A stretch of 64,000 nucleotides of DNA, from IMG/VR virus record IMGVR_UViG_3300047586_000081, positions 1 through 64,000 of that record; one strand, 5' to 3'. Below the pieces are notes generated by a model, which was not told where the DNA came from, did not search any database, and was given only the letters and a program-made list of their open reading frames with translations. The DNA comes from a virus. Every line of letters starts with the position of its first letter. Within the stretch, counting starts at the first letter, position 1. The position numbers and the translations under genes were made by a program. Positions 16,002 through 22,640 of this stretch are shown here, piece by piece.

Positions 16002-16795
16002 AGACCCCCCTGCGCGACCTTGCGCAGACACGCGCCAAGGGCATCGTTCAAGACTACAAGTCAATCCCGATGTTTGACCTTGGTGAAGAGGCCACGCCGG
16101 AGGATGTGGCAACCATGAAAGCGGCCTGGCAAGCGGAGCATCACCCCACGGTTTACATCGCGGGGCCTATGCGAGGACTGCCCGAGTACAACTTCCCGGC
16201 ATTCTTCGCTGCGGAGAGGCTGCTGCTAGCGAAGGGCTGGTCCGTCTACAACCCGGCCCGCGTGGACATTGAGACGGACGGCTTTGACCCCAAGACTGGA
16301 GCCAATCTCCAACCCGTCGAGGTCTACATGCGGCGCGACTTCGACGCCATCCTCAACCAGTGCAACGCGCTGGCCGTACTGCCCGACTGGCGCGACAGCT
16401 CGGGTGCGACGCGCGAGCACACCATGGCCGAGGGCCTCGCCTACCCGATCCTCGATGCCACCACCGGTGAGCCTTTGGTCGAGGCCGGTGATCCGATCTA
16501 TCTCCAGACCCTGGCGCATATGGCCAGCCTGCACCGCCGCAAGGCCGCGGGCTACTCCGGCATTGGCGCCATGGACACGTGGTCGAACTTCCGTGAGGCC
16601 GAGCACTGGGGCGTTTCGCCGCTCGCTGGCTGCATGGTACGCATGGGCGACAAGTATCGCCGCTCACAGAACCTCTTCACCAACCCACTCAACGACCAGG
16701 TGGGCGAGCCAATGGTCGAGACCCTAGAAGACCTGGCCGCGTACGCCCTGATCGGCGTCTCTCTCATCAAGGAGGAGGCTAATGGAAACCCCTGA
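15998..16795 (+). CDS. DUF4406-NMAD1 fusion, nucleotide-metabolism protein
   Basis: A 265-residue two-domain protein. Residues 50-155 are a DUF4406 domain (Y-I-A-G-P-M-R-G, Y-N-F-P-A-F, then L-P-D-W-R-D-S-S-G-A-T-R-E), related to nucleoside 2-deoxyribosyltransferases. Residues 170-260 match DUF1599, also called nucleotide modification associated domain 1 (W-S-N-F-R-E-A-E-H-W-G-V, V-R-M-G-D-K-Y-R-R, then E-T-L-E-D-L-A-A-Y-A-L). The pairing suggests a role in making or clearing a modified nucleotide. The first 45 residues are extra. Confidence 0.75.
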   Translation: MKTPLRDLAQTRAKGIVQDYKSIPMFDLGEEATPEDVATMKAAWQAEHHPTVYIAGPMRGLPEYNFPAFFAAERLLLAKGWSVYNPARVDIETDGFDPKTGANLQPVEVYMRRDFDAILNQCNALAVLPDWRDSSGATREHTMAEGLAYPILDATTGEPLVEAGDPIYLQTLAHMASLHRRKAAGYSGIGAMDTWSNFREAEHWGVSPLAGCMVRMGDKYRRSQNLFTNPLNDQVGEPMVETLEDLAAYALIGVSLIKEEANGNP

Positions 16796-16976
16796 GAGCC
16801 TCTACGTCGCGCAGATCATCGACGACGAAACCCGGGAAGTGGAGTGGCAGTCAAAGCCCACCACTTTCAGCCAGGCCGAGCACATCGCGGCGGGCTCGTA
16901 CATCAACCTGAACCACGAGAAGTACTCCGTGGCCGTAGTCGCCGTAGAGGATCTGCCCCCGGAGGAGACGGCATGA
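16782..16976 (+). CDS. hypothetical small protein
   Basis: A 64-residue acidic protein whose ATG lies inside the end of the fusion gene after a GGAGGAGG site at about 16770. It alternates strands and a helix. No function is recognised. Confidence 0.6.
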   Translation: METPESLYVAQIIDDETREVEWQSKPTTFSQAEHIAAGSYINLNHEKYSVAVVAVEDLPPEETA

Positions 16977-17170
16977 CCGAGGCCGAACTCACAGCCACCG
17001 ATGCCCTGCTTCTTGAGCGGCTGCAAGATCTCCTGAAGACCCATCACATCACGTATTACGAGGTCTCCAACGAGATGTACGAGACCGGCATCTCCGACGT
17101 GTGGGCTGACTGGCGCCTGACGGGACGCCACAACATCCACCTAGTTTTCGATCCCAAGGAGAAACAATGA
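16973..17170 (+). CDS. hypothetical small protein
   Basis: A 65-residue protein starting ATG 16973 in an ATGA overlap. It is largely helical with several Tyr and His residues. No family is recognised. Confidence 0.6.
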   Translation: MTEAELTATDALLLERLQDLLKTHHITYYEVSNEMYETGISDVWADWRLTGRHNIHLVFDPKEKQ

Positions 17171-17385
17171 CCAAGCCCTACCACCTCGTCGGACCCATCG
17201 AGGCCGAAGAGGAACACGTCATCTGGCGCATGCCCACCTGGCAGGCCGACGACCTGGCCAACATACTCCAACGGGAGTTCCCGGACCCCAAAGACCTGTA
17301 CCAGATCGAGATTGAGGCCCTCCGCTCCGCCGCGGAAGAGGCTAGGTATGCCATCCGGCAGCGCAAGGGAGGTCAGACGGAATGA
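17167..17385 (+). CDS. hypothetical small protein
   Basis: A 72-residue protein, coupled by ATGA on both sides. The sequence H-V-I-W-R-M-P-T-W-Q-A-D-D-L-A followed by two helices resembles small proteins often found next to MazG-like genes in phages. The role is unknown. Confidence 0.6.
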   Translation: MTKPYHLVGPIEAEEEHVIWRMPTWQADDLANILQREFPDPKDLYQIEIEALRSAAEEARYAIRQRKGGQTE

Positions 17386-17609
17386 TCCAGGACCAGATCC
17401 TGCACGCCATCGTCAAGGAGCGCCACAACCAGGACGAGAAGTGGGGCATCCAGCAACACTCCCACGGCGTGTGGTACATCATCCTCGGAGAGGAAGTCGG
17501 TGAGGTGGCTCGCTCGATCCTGGAGAACGACTCTCAGGAGCGAGTGCGCGAAGAGCTGATCCAGTGCGCCGCGGTCTGCGTCGCCTGGTTGGAGGACATG
17601 AGCGCATGA
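17382..17609 (+). CDS. MazG-like nucleotide pyrophosphohydrolase
   Basis: A 75-residue all-helical protein. It shows the phage MazG-like pattern: E-R-H-N-Q-D-E-K-W-G, then the metal-binding E-E-V-G-E-V-A, then R-E-E-L-I-Q-C-A-A-V. Such proteins hydrolyse (d)NTPs to monophosphates or lower stress nucleotides. It is short but contains the core helices. With the DUF4406-NMAD1 fusion nearby it forms a nucleotide-metabolism patch. Confidence 0.75.
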   Translation: MIQDQILHAIVKERHNQDEKWGIQQHSHGVWYIILGEEVGEVARSILENDSQERVREELIQCAAVCVAWLEDMSA

Positions 17610-17692
17610 ACATCACAATCATTACCTTCATCGCCCTCACAATCATTGCTCTGTGCTGGGTATTCATTCCTGGCACGAGGCCCTGGCGATGA
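17606..17692 (+). CDS. small single-helix membrane peptide
   Basis: A 28-residue peptide that is almost entirely a membrane helix (T-I-I-T-F-I-A-L-T-I-I-A-L) followed by a short basic end. It starts in an ATGA overlap with the MazG-like gene and ends in another with the next gene, which supports real translation despite its size. Confidence 0.5.
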   Translation: MNITIITFIALTIIALCWVFIPGTRPWR

Positions 17693-17865
17693 AACGCGCC
17701 ACGCTGCGCGATCTCTACGTCCAAGAGGAGCGCCAGCGCATCGTTCGCGCCATGATGAAGATCCTCGCGACTGGCGAGTGGCATGCCATCCGCCACCTGG
17801 AGGACGGACAGTTCATCAGCGTGTACGCAGTGCTCCAGGTCGTCGCGGATACGTTTGATGCGTAG
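17689..17865 (+). CDS. hypothetical small protein
   Basis: A 58-residue helical basic protein from ATG 17689. A longer reading begins at 17653 within the membrane peptide gene and is less likely because ATG 17689 overlaps that gene's stop. No family is recognised. Confidence 0.5.
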   Translation: MKRATLRDLYVQEERQRIVRAMMKILATGEWHAIRHLEDGQFISVYAVLQVVADTFDA

Positions 17866-18172
17866 GACCTTCGCCCGAGAGCGCTGGCTTTGGCTGGCGC
17901 TCCTGGCCGCGACGATTGCAGACGCCTGGTCGTACTCGTTGCTTTCGCCGGGCCAGGTGGCCGCGGGCGAACTCAGCCCTCTGGCGCGGGTGTTTGGCGC
18001 TGGGGTCGGCGCCTCTTTGGTCACTAAGGTCGTCGGCGGAGTCTGCTTCCTGATCGCAACCTGGGCACTCGCCAAAGCCGGGGCTCAACGGAGGACATTC
18101 GTGTTTGTGCTACTCGTCGTCATCGCCCTGAGTCTTCTCGGGGCTTACTCGAACCTCGTGGGAGGCATCTAG
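17858..18172 (+). CDS. membrane protein, DUF5658-like
   Basis: A 104-residue protein with three predicted membrane helices (about residues 9-27, 45-70 and 80-98). The layout of a first helix with A-D-A, then G-E-L-S-P-L, then a Lys in the second helix resembles DUF5658 small membrane proteins. The role in the phage is unknown. Confidence 0.6.
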   Translation: MRRTFARERWLWLALLAATIADAWSYSLLSPGQVAAGELSPLARVFGAGVGASLVTKVVGGVCFLIATWALAKAGAQRRTFVFVLLVVIALSLLGAYSNLVGGI

Positions 18173-18174
18173 CC

Positions 18175-18576
18175 ATGCTGTCCTCGCGCCAGCGGTTCTG
18201 GGATCAACTGCGCGCCCTGGGCTTCGACACCTACGCCGCGTACCTACAGAGCCCCCACTGGCAGGAACTGCGGCGACGATACTTCGCGTCCAAGCTCTTC
18301 AAGGGGCAGTGCTATTCCTGTGGTGGACCCGGCCCCTTCCAGCTGCACCATCGCACCTACAGGCGACTGGGGCGCGAGTGGCTTCAGGATCTAGTCGCTG
18401 TCTGCGATCTCTGCCACGGCTTCACTCACGCTCTTGAGTCCAAGGCTCATCTCGGTCTGTGGAAGGCTACCAGGAAGGCCCGTGCTCCTAGATCTGTCCG
18501 AGGCCAGAGGAGGAGGAGGGCACACCGCCCCCTCGCGGGGACGGTGCGTGTCGTCGGCCGTGAGGTCGTCGGATGA
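18175..18576 (+). CDS. HNH nuclease-like protein
   Basis: A 133-residue protein. C46-Y-S-C49 and C77-D-L-C80 form the zinc knuckles, and Q-L-H58-H59-R-T-Y provides the HH of the HNH active site. The N-terminal W-Q-E-L-R-R-R-Y-F helix is also typical. The C-terminal 35 residues are an Arg-rich tail. It may be a homing-type or packaging-associated HNH enzyme. Confidence 0.75.
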   Translation: MLSSRQRFWDQLRALGFDTYAAYLQSPHWQELRRRYFASKLFKGQCYSCGGPGPFQLHHRTYRRLGREWLQDLVAVCDLCHGFTHALESKAHLGLWKATRKARAPRSVRGQRRRRAHRPLAGTVRVVGREVVG

Positions 18577-18690
18577 CACTTTCTCGCTGGGTACTCAGGG
18601 TCGGGTCTGCCTTCGAGGTACGCCCCACACCCAACGCCGTTAGCTCGCGCTACAGGACGGGGGAGCTTGCGCTCTTTCTCCGAGGGGGGT

Positions 18691-18833
18691 CCGCCACTCT
18701 CTGGCGGCTCGGGCTGACTGCCGAGGTACCACTTCGGCCGGATGGCCTAGCCTGGGATTTGCGGCTACTTGCACCGTTCTGGTACCGCGTGGTACCATTC
18801 TGTCTGCAACGGTTGGGTCAGCGACCTGTTGCA
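18691..18833 (+). ncRNA. hairpin-rich intergenic region, candidate RNA
   Basis: Between the HNH gene and 18917 lie successive stems: CCGCCA/TGGCGG (18691-18707), CTCGG/CCGAG (18708-18725), GGCC/GGCC (18736-18747) and TGCAAC/GTTGCA (18805-18833). A paired GGTACC (18781-18796) lies between, and a strong terminator follows. A 115-residue frame (18573-18920) covers the same DNA but runs through the terminator. The region looks more like a short transcribed RNA or leader than a gene. Confidence 0.4.
18781..18796 (+). promoter_or_regulatory. paired GGTACC motif, possible operator or promoter
   Basis: GGTACC-GCGT-GGTACC followed by AT repeats the arrangement seen at 6217-6232, with four bases between copies. 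The second copy reads TGGTACCAT, an extended -10 fit. It would transcribe a short stretch ending at the terminator 45 bases on. Confidence 0.35.
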
Positions 18834-18835
18834 TC

Positions 18836-18875
18836 GGCCCGGGCGGTGTCTAAACTTCGCCCGGGCCTCTTCATT
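18836..18875 (+). terminator. strong intrinsic terminator
   Basis: A perfect 9-bp GC stem GGCCCGGGC / GCCCGGGCC (18836-18844, 18859-18867) is followed by TCTTCATT. It ends transcription before the gene at 18917. Confidence 0.7.
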
Positions 18876-18916
18876 GGCTCTCCAGTAGATCGGTGCATGG
18901 ACGGTAGTCTAGCACA

Positions 18917-19459
18917 ATGAGCAGAAAGCACGTCAACCGACCCTGCATCTTTCTGGGGAAGGTGATCCGGGAGAAGGTAGATCCATGCGTCCAGGTAGAA
19001 TGGCAGCGTGCCACCGGCCATCCGGCCCCGTTTGGGAACCTGCGCCGCCTCTTCCGGGGCGAGCACTGCTCCCAGCTCGATCCCTATGGCACTGGAGCCT
19101 GCCCGTACAAGGAGCAGGAATGCGCTCTGGCGTTCCTCCAGGCCGTCAGATCCAGCCTGAGGCCCGGCGTGCGGGATCCGGGCGGATACTTCCGTAGCGT
19201 CGCCCGTAGCACAGGAGCAGCCCGTGCCGACCAAGCCAAAGACCGACTGGGAGACTCTCTGGCCCATCGTGTATCGGAGGGATCAGGAGACCATCTACTC
19301 GCGGACCCCGAGCCCGTGGAGTTTCATCGCGTTCTGGATGCGCCGCTCCATAGTCTGCGTCGCCCCTCTACTGGACCCGTCGCAATTGGGGATGTGCTCA
19401 GGACGCTCCACCTTGGACCACATCAAGTGGTTCCTACGAACCGGGAAGAAGGCAGATGA
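18917..19459 (+). CDS. hypothetical protein, C-terminal half uncertain
   Basis: From ATG 18917 the first 105 residues look coding (a C-P-Y-K-E-Q-E-C segment, then D-P-G-G-Y-F-R-S-V-A-R-S-T-G-A-A-R-A, a pattern seen in small phage DNA-binding proteins). The remaining 75 are read out of frame through the HNH gene at 19224 and look unnatural. The stop does overlap another ATG at 19456. Confidence 0.45.
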   Translation: MSRKHVNRPCIFLGKVIREKVDPCVQVEWQRATGHPAPFGNLRRLFRGEHCSQLDPYGTGACPYKEQECALAFLQAVRSSLRPGVRDPGGYFRSVARSTGAARADQAKDRLGDSLAHRVSEGSGDHLLADPEPVEFHRVLDAPLHSLRRPSTGPVAIGDVLRTLHLGPHQVVPTNREEGR

Positions 19460-19592
19460 CCTTGAAGAAAACCTCGTCACGATCTGTGAAGCGCACCACA
19501 TCTGGAGTGGGTGGGCGACGGCGCACCGCGTGGCTCTCCGTGCGTATCTGCGCTCCCTATACCCACTCGTTCACCCGGAGTCAGCGCTGTGA
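19224..19592 (+). CDS. HNH endonuclease
   Basis: A 122-residue protein from GTG 19224. The HNH core is C-S-G-R-S-T-L-D-H-I at about residues 58-67, then D-D-L-E-E-N-L-V-T-I-C-E-A-H-H at 78-92, giving the D-H, N and H-H catalytic positions. The N-terminal helix contains W-P-I-V-Y-R-R-D-Q-E. It overlaps the upstream frame by 236 bases. The core motif makes this the believed frame. Confidence 0.75.
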   Translation: MPTKPKTDWETLWPIVYRRDQETIYSRTPSPWSFIAFWMRRSIVCVAPLLDPSQLGMCSGRSTLDHIKWFLRTGKKADDLEENLVTICEAHHIWSGWATAHRVALRAYLRSLYPLVHPESAL

Positions 19593-19641
19593 CAAGTGCG
19601 GCAGCACAGCCTTAGAGCTGTACAAGATGGGTGTGCTATGA
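19456..19641 (+). CDS. possible small zinc-ribbon peptide
   Basis: This frame lies mostly inside the HNH gene, but its last 16 codons extend past that gene's stop and read R-C-D-K-C-G-S-T-A-L-E-L-Y, a convincing half zinc ribbon. Its stop overlaps the next ATG. GTG 19540 would give a 33-residue peptide and may be the true start. Confidence 0.35.
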   Translation: MTLKKTSSRSVKRTTSGVGGRRRTAWLSVRICAPYTHSFTRSQRCDKCGSTALELYKMGVL

Positions 19642-19946
19642 ACGGCCACTACTCAACCGTTGAACTCCCGATGGAAACATTCAGTGTTGCCGTCCACGCC
19701 CCGCGGTGGTACGCCCGCGAGCTGTTAGAGCGGGAGATCAAGCGGCTCAAGACTGCCACGGTCATCGCGGGCACTCTCCGCGTTCGTCAGATGCGTGAGA
19801 AAGGTCGGTTCGTAGGCGGCTGGTGGCTCTCCTGTAAGGCCATCACCAATGGCCAGCTGTACAACCTTGGCGAGCAGTACGACCCGAAACCCGATGACCT
19901 GCGGTACCAGAAGCTCTGGATCCGCTGCTGGGACGCCGATGCCTGA
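19638..19946 (+). CDS. hypothetical protein
   Basis: A 102-residue protein from ATG 19638. It includes V-H-A-P-R-W-Y-A-R-E-L-L and a G-R-F-V-G-G-W-W-L-S strand. It is soluble and slightly basic, with no family recognised. Confidence 0.6.
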   Translation: MNGHYSTVELPMETFSVAVHAPRWYARELLEREIKRLKTATVIAGTLRVRQMREKGRFVGGWWLSCKAITNGQLYNLGEQYDPKPDDLRYQKLWIRCWDADA

Positions 19947-20124
19947 GTTGACCGTCACCATAGCCTGTCGCTGGCGTCCTGCATGGCGATGGTACTTGGG
20001 CCTGATCGCTGCCCGGCTTCACTTGCACCGTCTGGTGCTTCACCTCGTAGACGGGGTGGTCCTGGAGATGCGGATAGAGAACCGGCCCTGGGAGGCCATC
20101 GGAAACATACGGTGGGTGCGATGA
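19939..20124 (+). CDS. hypothetical small protein
   Basis: A 61-residue protein from ATG 19939, overlapping the previous gene by eight bases. Trp- and Arg-rich, with a hydrophobic stretch (W-Y-L-G-L-I-A-A-R-L) that may be amphipathic. Unknown. Confidence 0.5.
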   Translation: MPELTVTIACRWRPAWRWYLGLIAARLHLHRLVLHLVDGVVLEMRIENRPWEAIGNIRWVR

Positions 20125-20570
20125 GCCAAGGGCCAGAACAACGCCGACTCGCCCGCATCGCATCGGCCTACAATGTAAAGGCGGAAAGACTTGGAAGACC
20201 TGGACGCATTGAGGCGGAGGATCTTGCTCGGATCGCGCTCCGAGATCGAGAGTGCCCTTACTGCGGGATCACGCTTGCAGAAAATGGGGGCACCTTCGAT
20301 CACCGAATGCCTCTCGACCGGGGGGGCGCTAACGCCCCTTCTAACATCGTTCGCTGCTGCTGGGAGTGCCAACGTGCCAAGTACACCAAAACCGACGCTG
20401 AGTTCATCGTCTTCCGTGCGCAAGAGTTTCACTGCACAGTCTGCGGCCGGACTTTCCAGCCGCGCTATGCCGACCTTGCCCGCGGCTACGCCAAGACGTG
20501 CAGCCGGTCTTGCGCCGCTCAGAGCCGATGGGCCGCCCAGGACCGCGGAGAGCTACCCGTTCCTGGTTGA
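20121..20570 (+). CDS. HNH endonuclease with second zinc knuckle
   Basis: A 149-residue protein. The HNH core is C45-P-Y-C48, then F-D60-H61-R-M-P-L-D-R-G-G, N-A-P-S-N75 and C-W-E-C83-Q-R-A-K, a complete and canonical set. The C-terminal third adds C-T-V-C-G-R-T-F and C-S-R-S-C, a further zinc site. It sits directly before RusA and overlaps its start. Confidence 0.85.
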   Translation: MSQGPEQRRLARIASAYNVKAERLGRPGRIEAEDLARIALRDRECPYCGITLAENGGTFDHRMPLDRGGANAPSNIVRCCWECQRAKYTKTDAEFIVFRAQEFHCTVCGRTFQPRYADLARGYAKTCSRSCAAQSRWAAQDRGELPVPG

Positions 20571-20922
20571 GCTGCCCGGCCAGCCGCCCTCCGTAAATCA
20601 CATGTACGCCATGGCTCACGGGAAGATCTACAAGAAGGCTGGCGTCGAGCGCTACCAGACCGATGTGGCCTGGATCGTGAAAGCCACGAAACCCTCCGGG
20701 CCGCCTCCGGCGGGCATGATCCGTCTGCGCTACCGCTTCTTCCTGGACCGGGACAGCGACGTGGACAATCTCCAGAAGGCCATCACAGATGCCATCGCAA
20801 CCGCTCTCGGCGTGAACGACAGGATGTTCGTAGCCGATGTGGCCTGCAAACACGTTGGCGTGAAGCAGCCCTATGTCCAGGTCCTGATCGGCTCAGCGGA
20901 GCCCTGCACGTGCGACATCTGA
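20467..20922 (+). CDS. rusA: RusA-family Holliday junction resolvase
   Basis: A protein of 151 residues if ATG 20467 is used. The RusA domain starts at L-P-G-Q-P-P-S-V-N-H and shows the catalytic acidic cluster D-R-D-S-D-V-D-N-L-Q-K, then D-A-I. RusA cuts four-way junctions and can debranch DNA before packaging. No ATG or GTG lies nearer the domain, so the gene must overlap the HNH gene by about 100 bases or use a rare start. Confidence 0.85.
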   Translation: MPTLPAATPRRAAGLAPLRADGPPRTAESYPFLVELPGQPPSVNHMYAMAHGKIYKKAGVERYQTDVAWIVKATKPSGPPPAGMIRLRYRFFLDRDSDVDNLQKAITDAIATALGVNDRMFVADVACKHVGVKQPYVQVLIGSAEPCTCDI

Positions 20923-21344
20923 CGATCACCCTGGTTGGCTCGCGCTCGCTTCCTATCACGCGTATGCGCGGGCCGCTGATTGTCCTGCTGGCCAAGCTCC
21001 CAAAGGGCACCAAGATCATGCTGCGTGCCCCGCGCACCGGCGAGATGGGCTCGTTCGAGGCCGCCGTCGAGAGCATCACCAGTAGCATGGGCATCACGAC
21101 CGAGCTGGTCCACCCCGGGGAGGGCGACCGCGCCGAGGTCTACCGTCGCGACTACGCCATGATCGAGCGCTCTGACTACGTGATGGCGTTCTTCACCGAG
21201 GGCGAGGAGATGCATGGCGGCACCGGGCACGTAGTCGAGGCCGCGCTGGCGAAACTCGCCCCGGTGTACGCGTGGTCCGTGAGTCCCCTGGGTCATCTGG
21301 AGCGTGTTGGCGAGTACAATGTGCTTCAGGATGGACCACCATGA
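20910..21344 (+). CDS. SLOG/Rossmann-like nucleotide-binding protein
   Basis: A 144-residue protein with a GTG start at 20910. It opens with a strand-loop (T-L-V-G-S-R-S-L) and ends with D-Y-V-M-A-F-F-T-E-G-E-E-M-H-G-G-T-G-H-V-V-E-A-A, the layout of SLOG/YspA-type proteins that bind nucleotides or sugar-nucleotides. The role is unknown. It lies close to nuclease genes in the early arm. Confidence 0.6.
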   Translation: MRHLTITLVGSRSLPITRMRGPLIVLLAKLPKGTKIMLRAPRTGEMGSFEAAVESITSSMGITTELVHPGEGDRAEVYRRDYAMIERSDYVMAFFTEGEEMHGGTGHVVEAALAKLAPVYAWSVSPLGHLERVGEYNVLQDGPP

Positions 21345-21385
21345 GGTGTCCTCATCTATACCGTTTAGAGAATAGTTGAGGCAAC

Positions 21386-21817
21386 ATGACCGACACCGCC
21401 GCCGCCAAGGCCGTCAAGCTGCTGTCTAAACCAGCCATCAACCGCATGCTTTTGTGGGCCAAGGAGTTCTCGCGCAGCTGGCACCTCGACATCCCCATGC
21501 GCATCCACAGCCGCGAGATCGGCGAGGACGGCGCGCCCCAGTGGCACCCGGAGTTCGCCGCCTGGATCTCCTCGGATGTCAAGGAGGAGAAACGCAGCCG
21601 CCAGCGCACCAAGAAGGCGTTCCGCAAGCTGCGCGATGCCTCGCCACGCGAGTTCGACGCGGTCTACCTGTACTGCGTGAAGGGGCTCAGCGTGCCGGAG
21701 ATCGCCGCCGCCATGTCGCAGCGAGCCATCACGCGCAGCCTGCCTGACCGCTACGATGAGGACTCCGTCCTGCTACTGCTCTACAGCGGCATCGACATGC
21801 TGGAGACGCTCTGGTGA
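21386..21817 (+). CDS. sigma-region-4-like or late-regulator protein
   Basis: A 143-residue basic protein. Residues 65-105 (K-A-F-R-K-L, then A-V-Y-L-Y-C-V-K-G-L-S-V-P-E-I-A-A-A-M) form a helix-turn-helix like sigma-70 region 4 and the late-activator proteins that end many phage early regions. It could switch on the opposing late arm. That is inference from fold and position. A 41-base AT-richer gap precedes it. Confidence 0.55.
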   Translation: MTDTAAAKAVKLLSKPAINRMLLWAKEFSRSWHLDIPMRIHSREIGEDGAPQWHPEFAAWISSDVKEEKRSRQRTKKAFRKLRDASPREFDAVYLYCVKGLSVPEIAAAMSQRAITRSLPDRYDEDSVLLLLYSGIDMLETLW

Positions 21818-22029
21818 GCACCAATGACTGGGGAGTGGGCGAGGACGGGACCACCCAACTGGTTCGCATCCGGCTGTGCCTCGCTGGCCGAGAGAAGCCG
21901 CGGTACACGGACGTGATGACACGCCTGCGCGCCGAGCAAGAGCTGGCTGATTGGATGTTCTACCTCGATCCGAAGTTCGAGGGCGATGTCGTCGCCAGCG
22001 CCCTGATTGAGCCGTACACCCACAACTAA
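21814..22029 (+). CDS. hypothetical small protein
   Basis: A 71-residue protein from GTG 21814 (GTGA overlap). It has mixed strands and helices. No motif is recognised. Confidence 0.55.
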   Translation: MSTNDWGVGEDGTTQLVRIRLCLAGREKPRYTDVMTRLRAEQELADWMFYLDPKFEGDVVASALIEPYTHN

Positions 22030-22041
22030 AAGGACCGTACC

Positions 22042-22254
22042 ATGAACTGGCGCCGTTTCCTGGGGCTCGCAGCCCCGAAGTTCTGCCGCTACTGCGGCCA
22101 GCCCATCATCCACGGATCGCGCACTGTCCACCTCGGCTATGACGAGGAGACCGGCACCGAGCGGAAGCGCACCACTCAGGAATGGTGGTGCCCCTGGATC
22201 CTTGGAGACTCGGCTTTCACGAACAAGCACCAGGCTAGCTACAGGCACGGCTGA
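22042..22254 (+). CDS. hypothetical small zinc-binding protein
   Basis: A 70-residue protein with C-R-Y-C-G-Q-P-I near residue 15 and W-W-C-P-W later, which could complete a zinc site. An AAAGGA site precedes the ATG. Unknown function. Confidence 0.6.
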   Translation: MNWRRFLGLAAPKFCRYCGQPIIHGSRTVHLGYDEETGTERKRTTQEWWCPWILGDSAFTNKHQASYRHG

Positions 22255-22472
22255 TGTGCACCTGTCGTCCCATCGTGCTGGACCTGGGGACGGTCAAGGG
22301 GCTCTCTCACGAGTGGCGACACAACTGCCCCGTGCATGGCACGCAGTCGGAGTGGTACGCTCGCGAGGGCAAGGCAAAGCTCATAGCGCGCAGCCAGAAG
22401 GCGGTCGAGATGCAGTTCGCCGCTGCCGCCGCTCGGGCCAAGGCCCTTGAGAAAGGAGGCGAGGAACCGTGA
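22254..22472 (+). CDS. hypothetical small protein with Cys/His pairs
   Basis: A 72-residue protein. C-T-C-R and H-N-C-P-V-H-G near the N-terminus may bind zinc; the rest is a basic helix. Its ATG overlaps the previous stop by one base. Unknown function. Confidence 0.55.
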   Translation: MCTCRPIVLDLGTVKGLSHEWRHNCPVHGTQSEWYAREGKAKLIARSQKAVEMQFAAAAARAKALEKGGEEP

Positions 22473-22615
22473 GTCTCTTCGGGCTGATCCTGCTCATCAT
22501 CATCATCATCCTGCTCCTGCGGGTCCTCTGGCCCACAGACACAGAGAAGCCCCCGCTACTTCAATCTAGCTCAGATCTGAGCCATATTGAAGGAACGGGG
22601 GCTTTTCTTGAATAA
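22469..22615 (+). CDS. small membrane peptide at end of left arm
   Basis: A 48-residue peptide with a GTG start at 22469 (GTGA overlap) behind a GGAGGCGAGG site. Residues 3-20 are a run of Leu and Ile forming one membrane helix. The tail is soluble and its codons double as the arm's terminator hairpin. It may be a small host-membrane effector. Confidence 0.5.
   Translation: MSLFGLILLIIIIILLLRVLWPTDTEKPPLLQSSSDLSHIEGTGAFLE
22547..22610 (+). terminator. triple-nested terminator at the arm junction
   Basis: Three perfect stems stack with 3-base internal loops: AAGCCCCCG/CGGGGGCTT (22547-22555, 22596-22604), CTTCAAT/ATTGAAG (22559-22565, 22586-22592) and GCTCAG/CTGAGC (22569-22582). TTTTCTT follows on the + strand. 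It lies where the two arms converge, so it probably stops both transcripts, with the + direction better supported by the T-run. Confidence 0.85.
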
Positions 22616-22640
22616 CCCATCCCCTTATGCAAGGGAACGC

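Noticed and set aside
18573-18920. 115-residue frame coupled by ATGA to the first HNH gene
   Set aside because: It passes through several hairpins and a strong terminator and its sequence looks unnatural. It remains possible that a shorter product is made.
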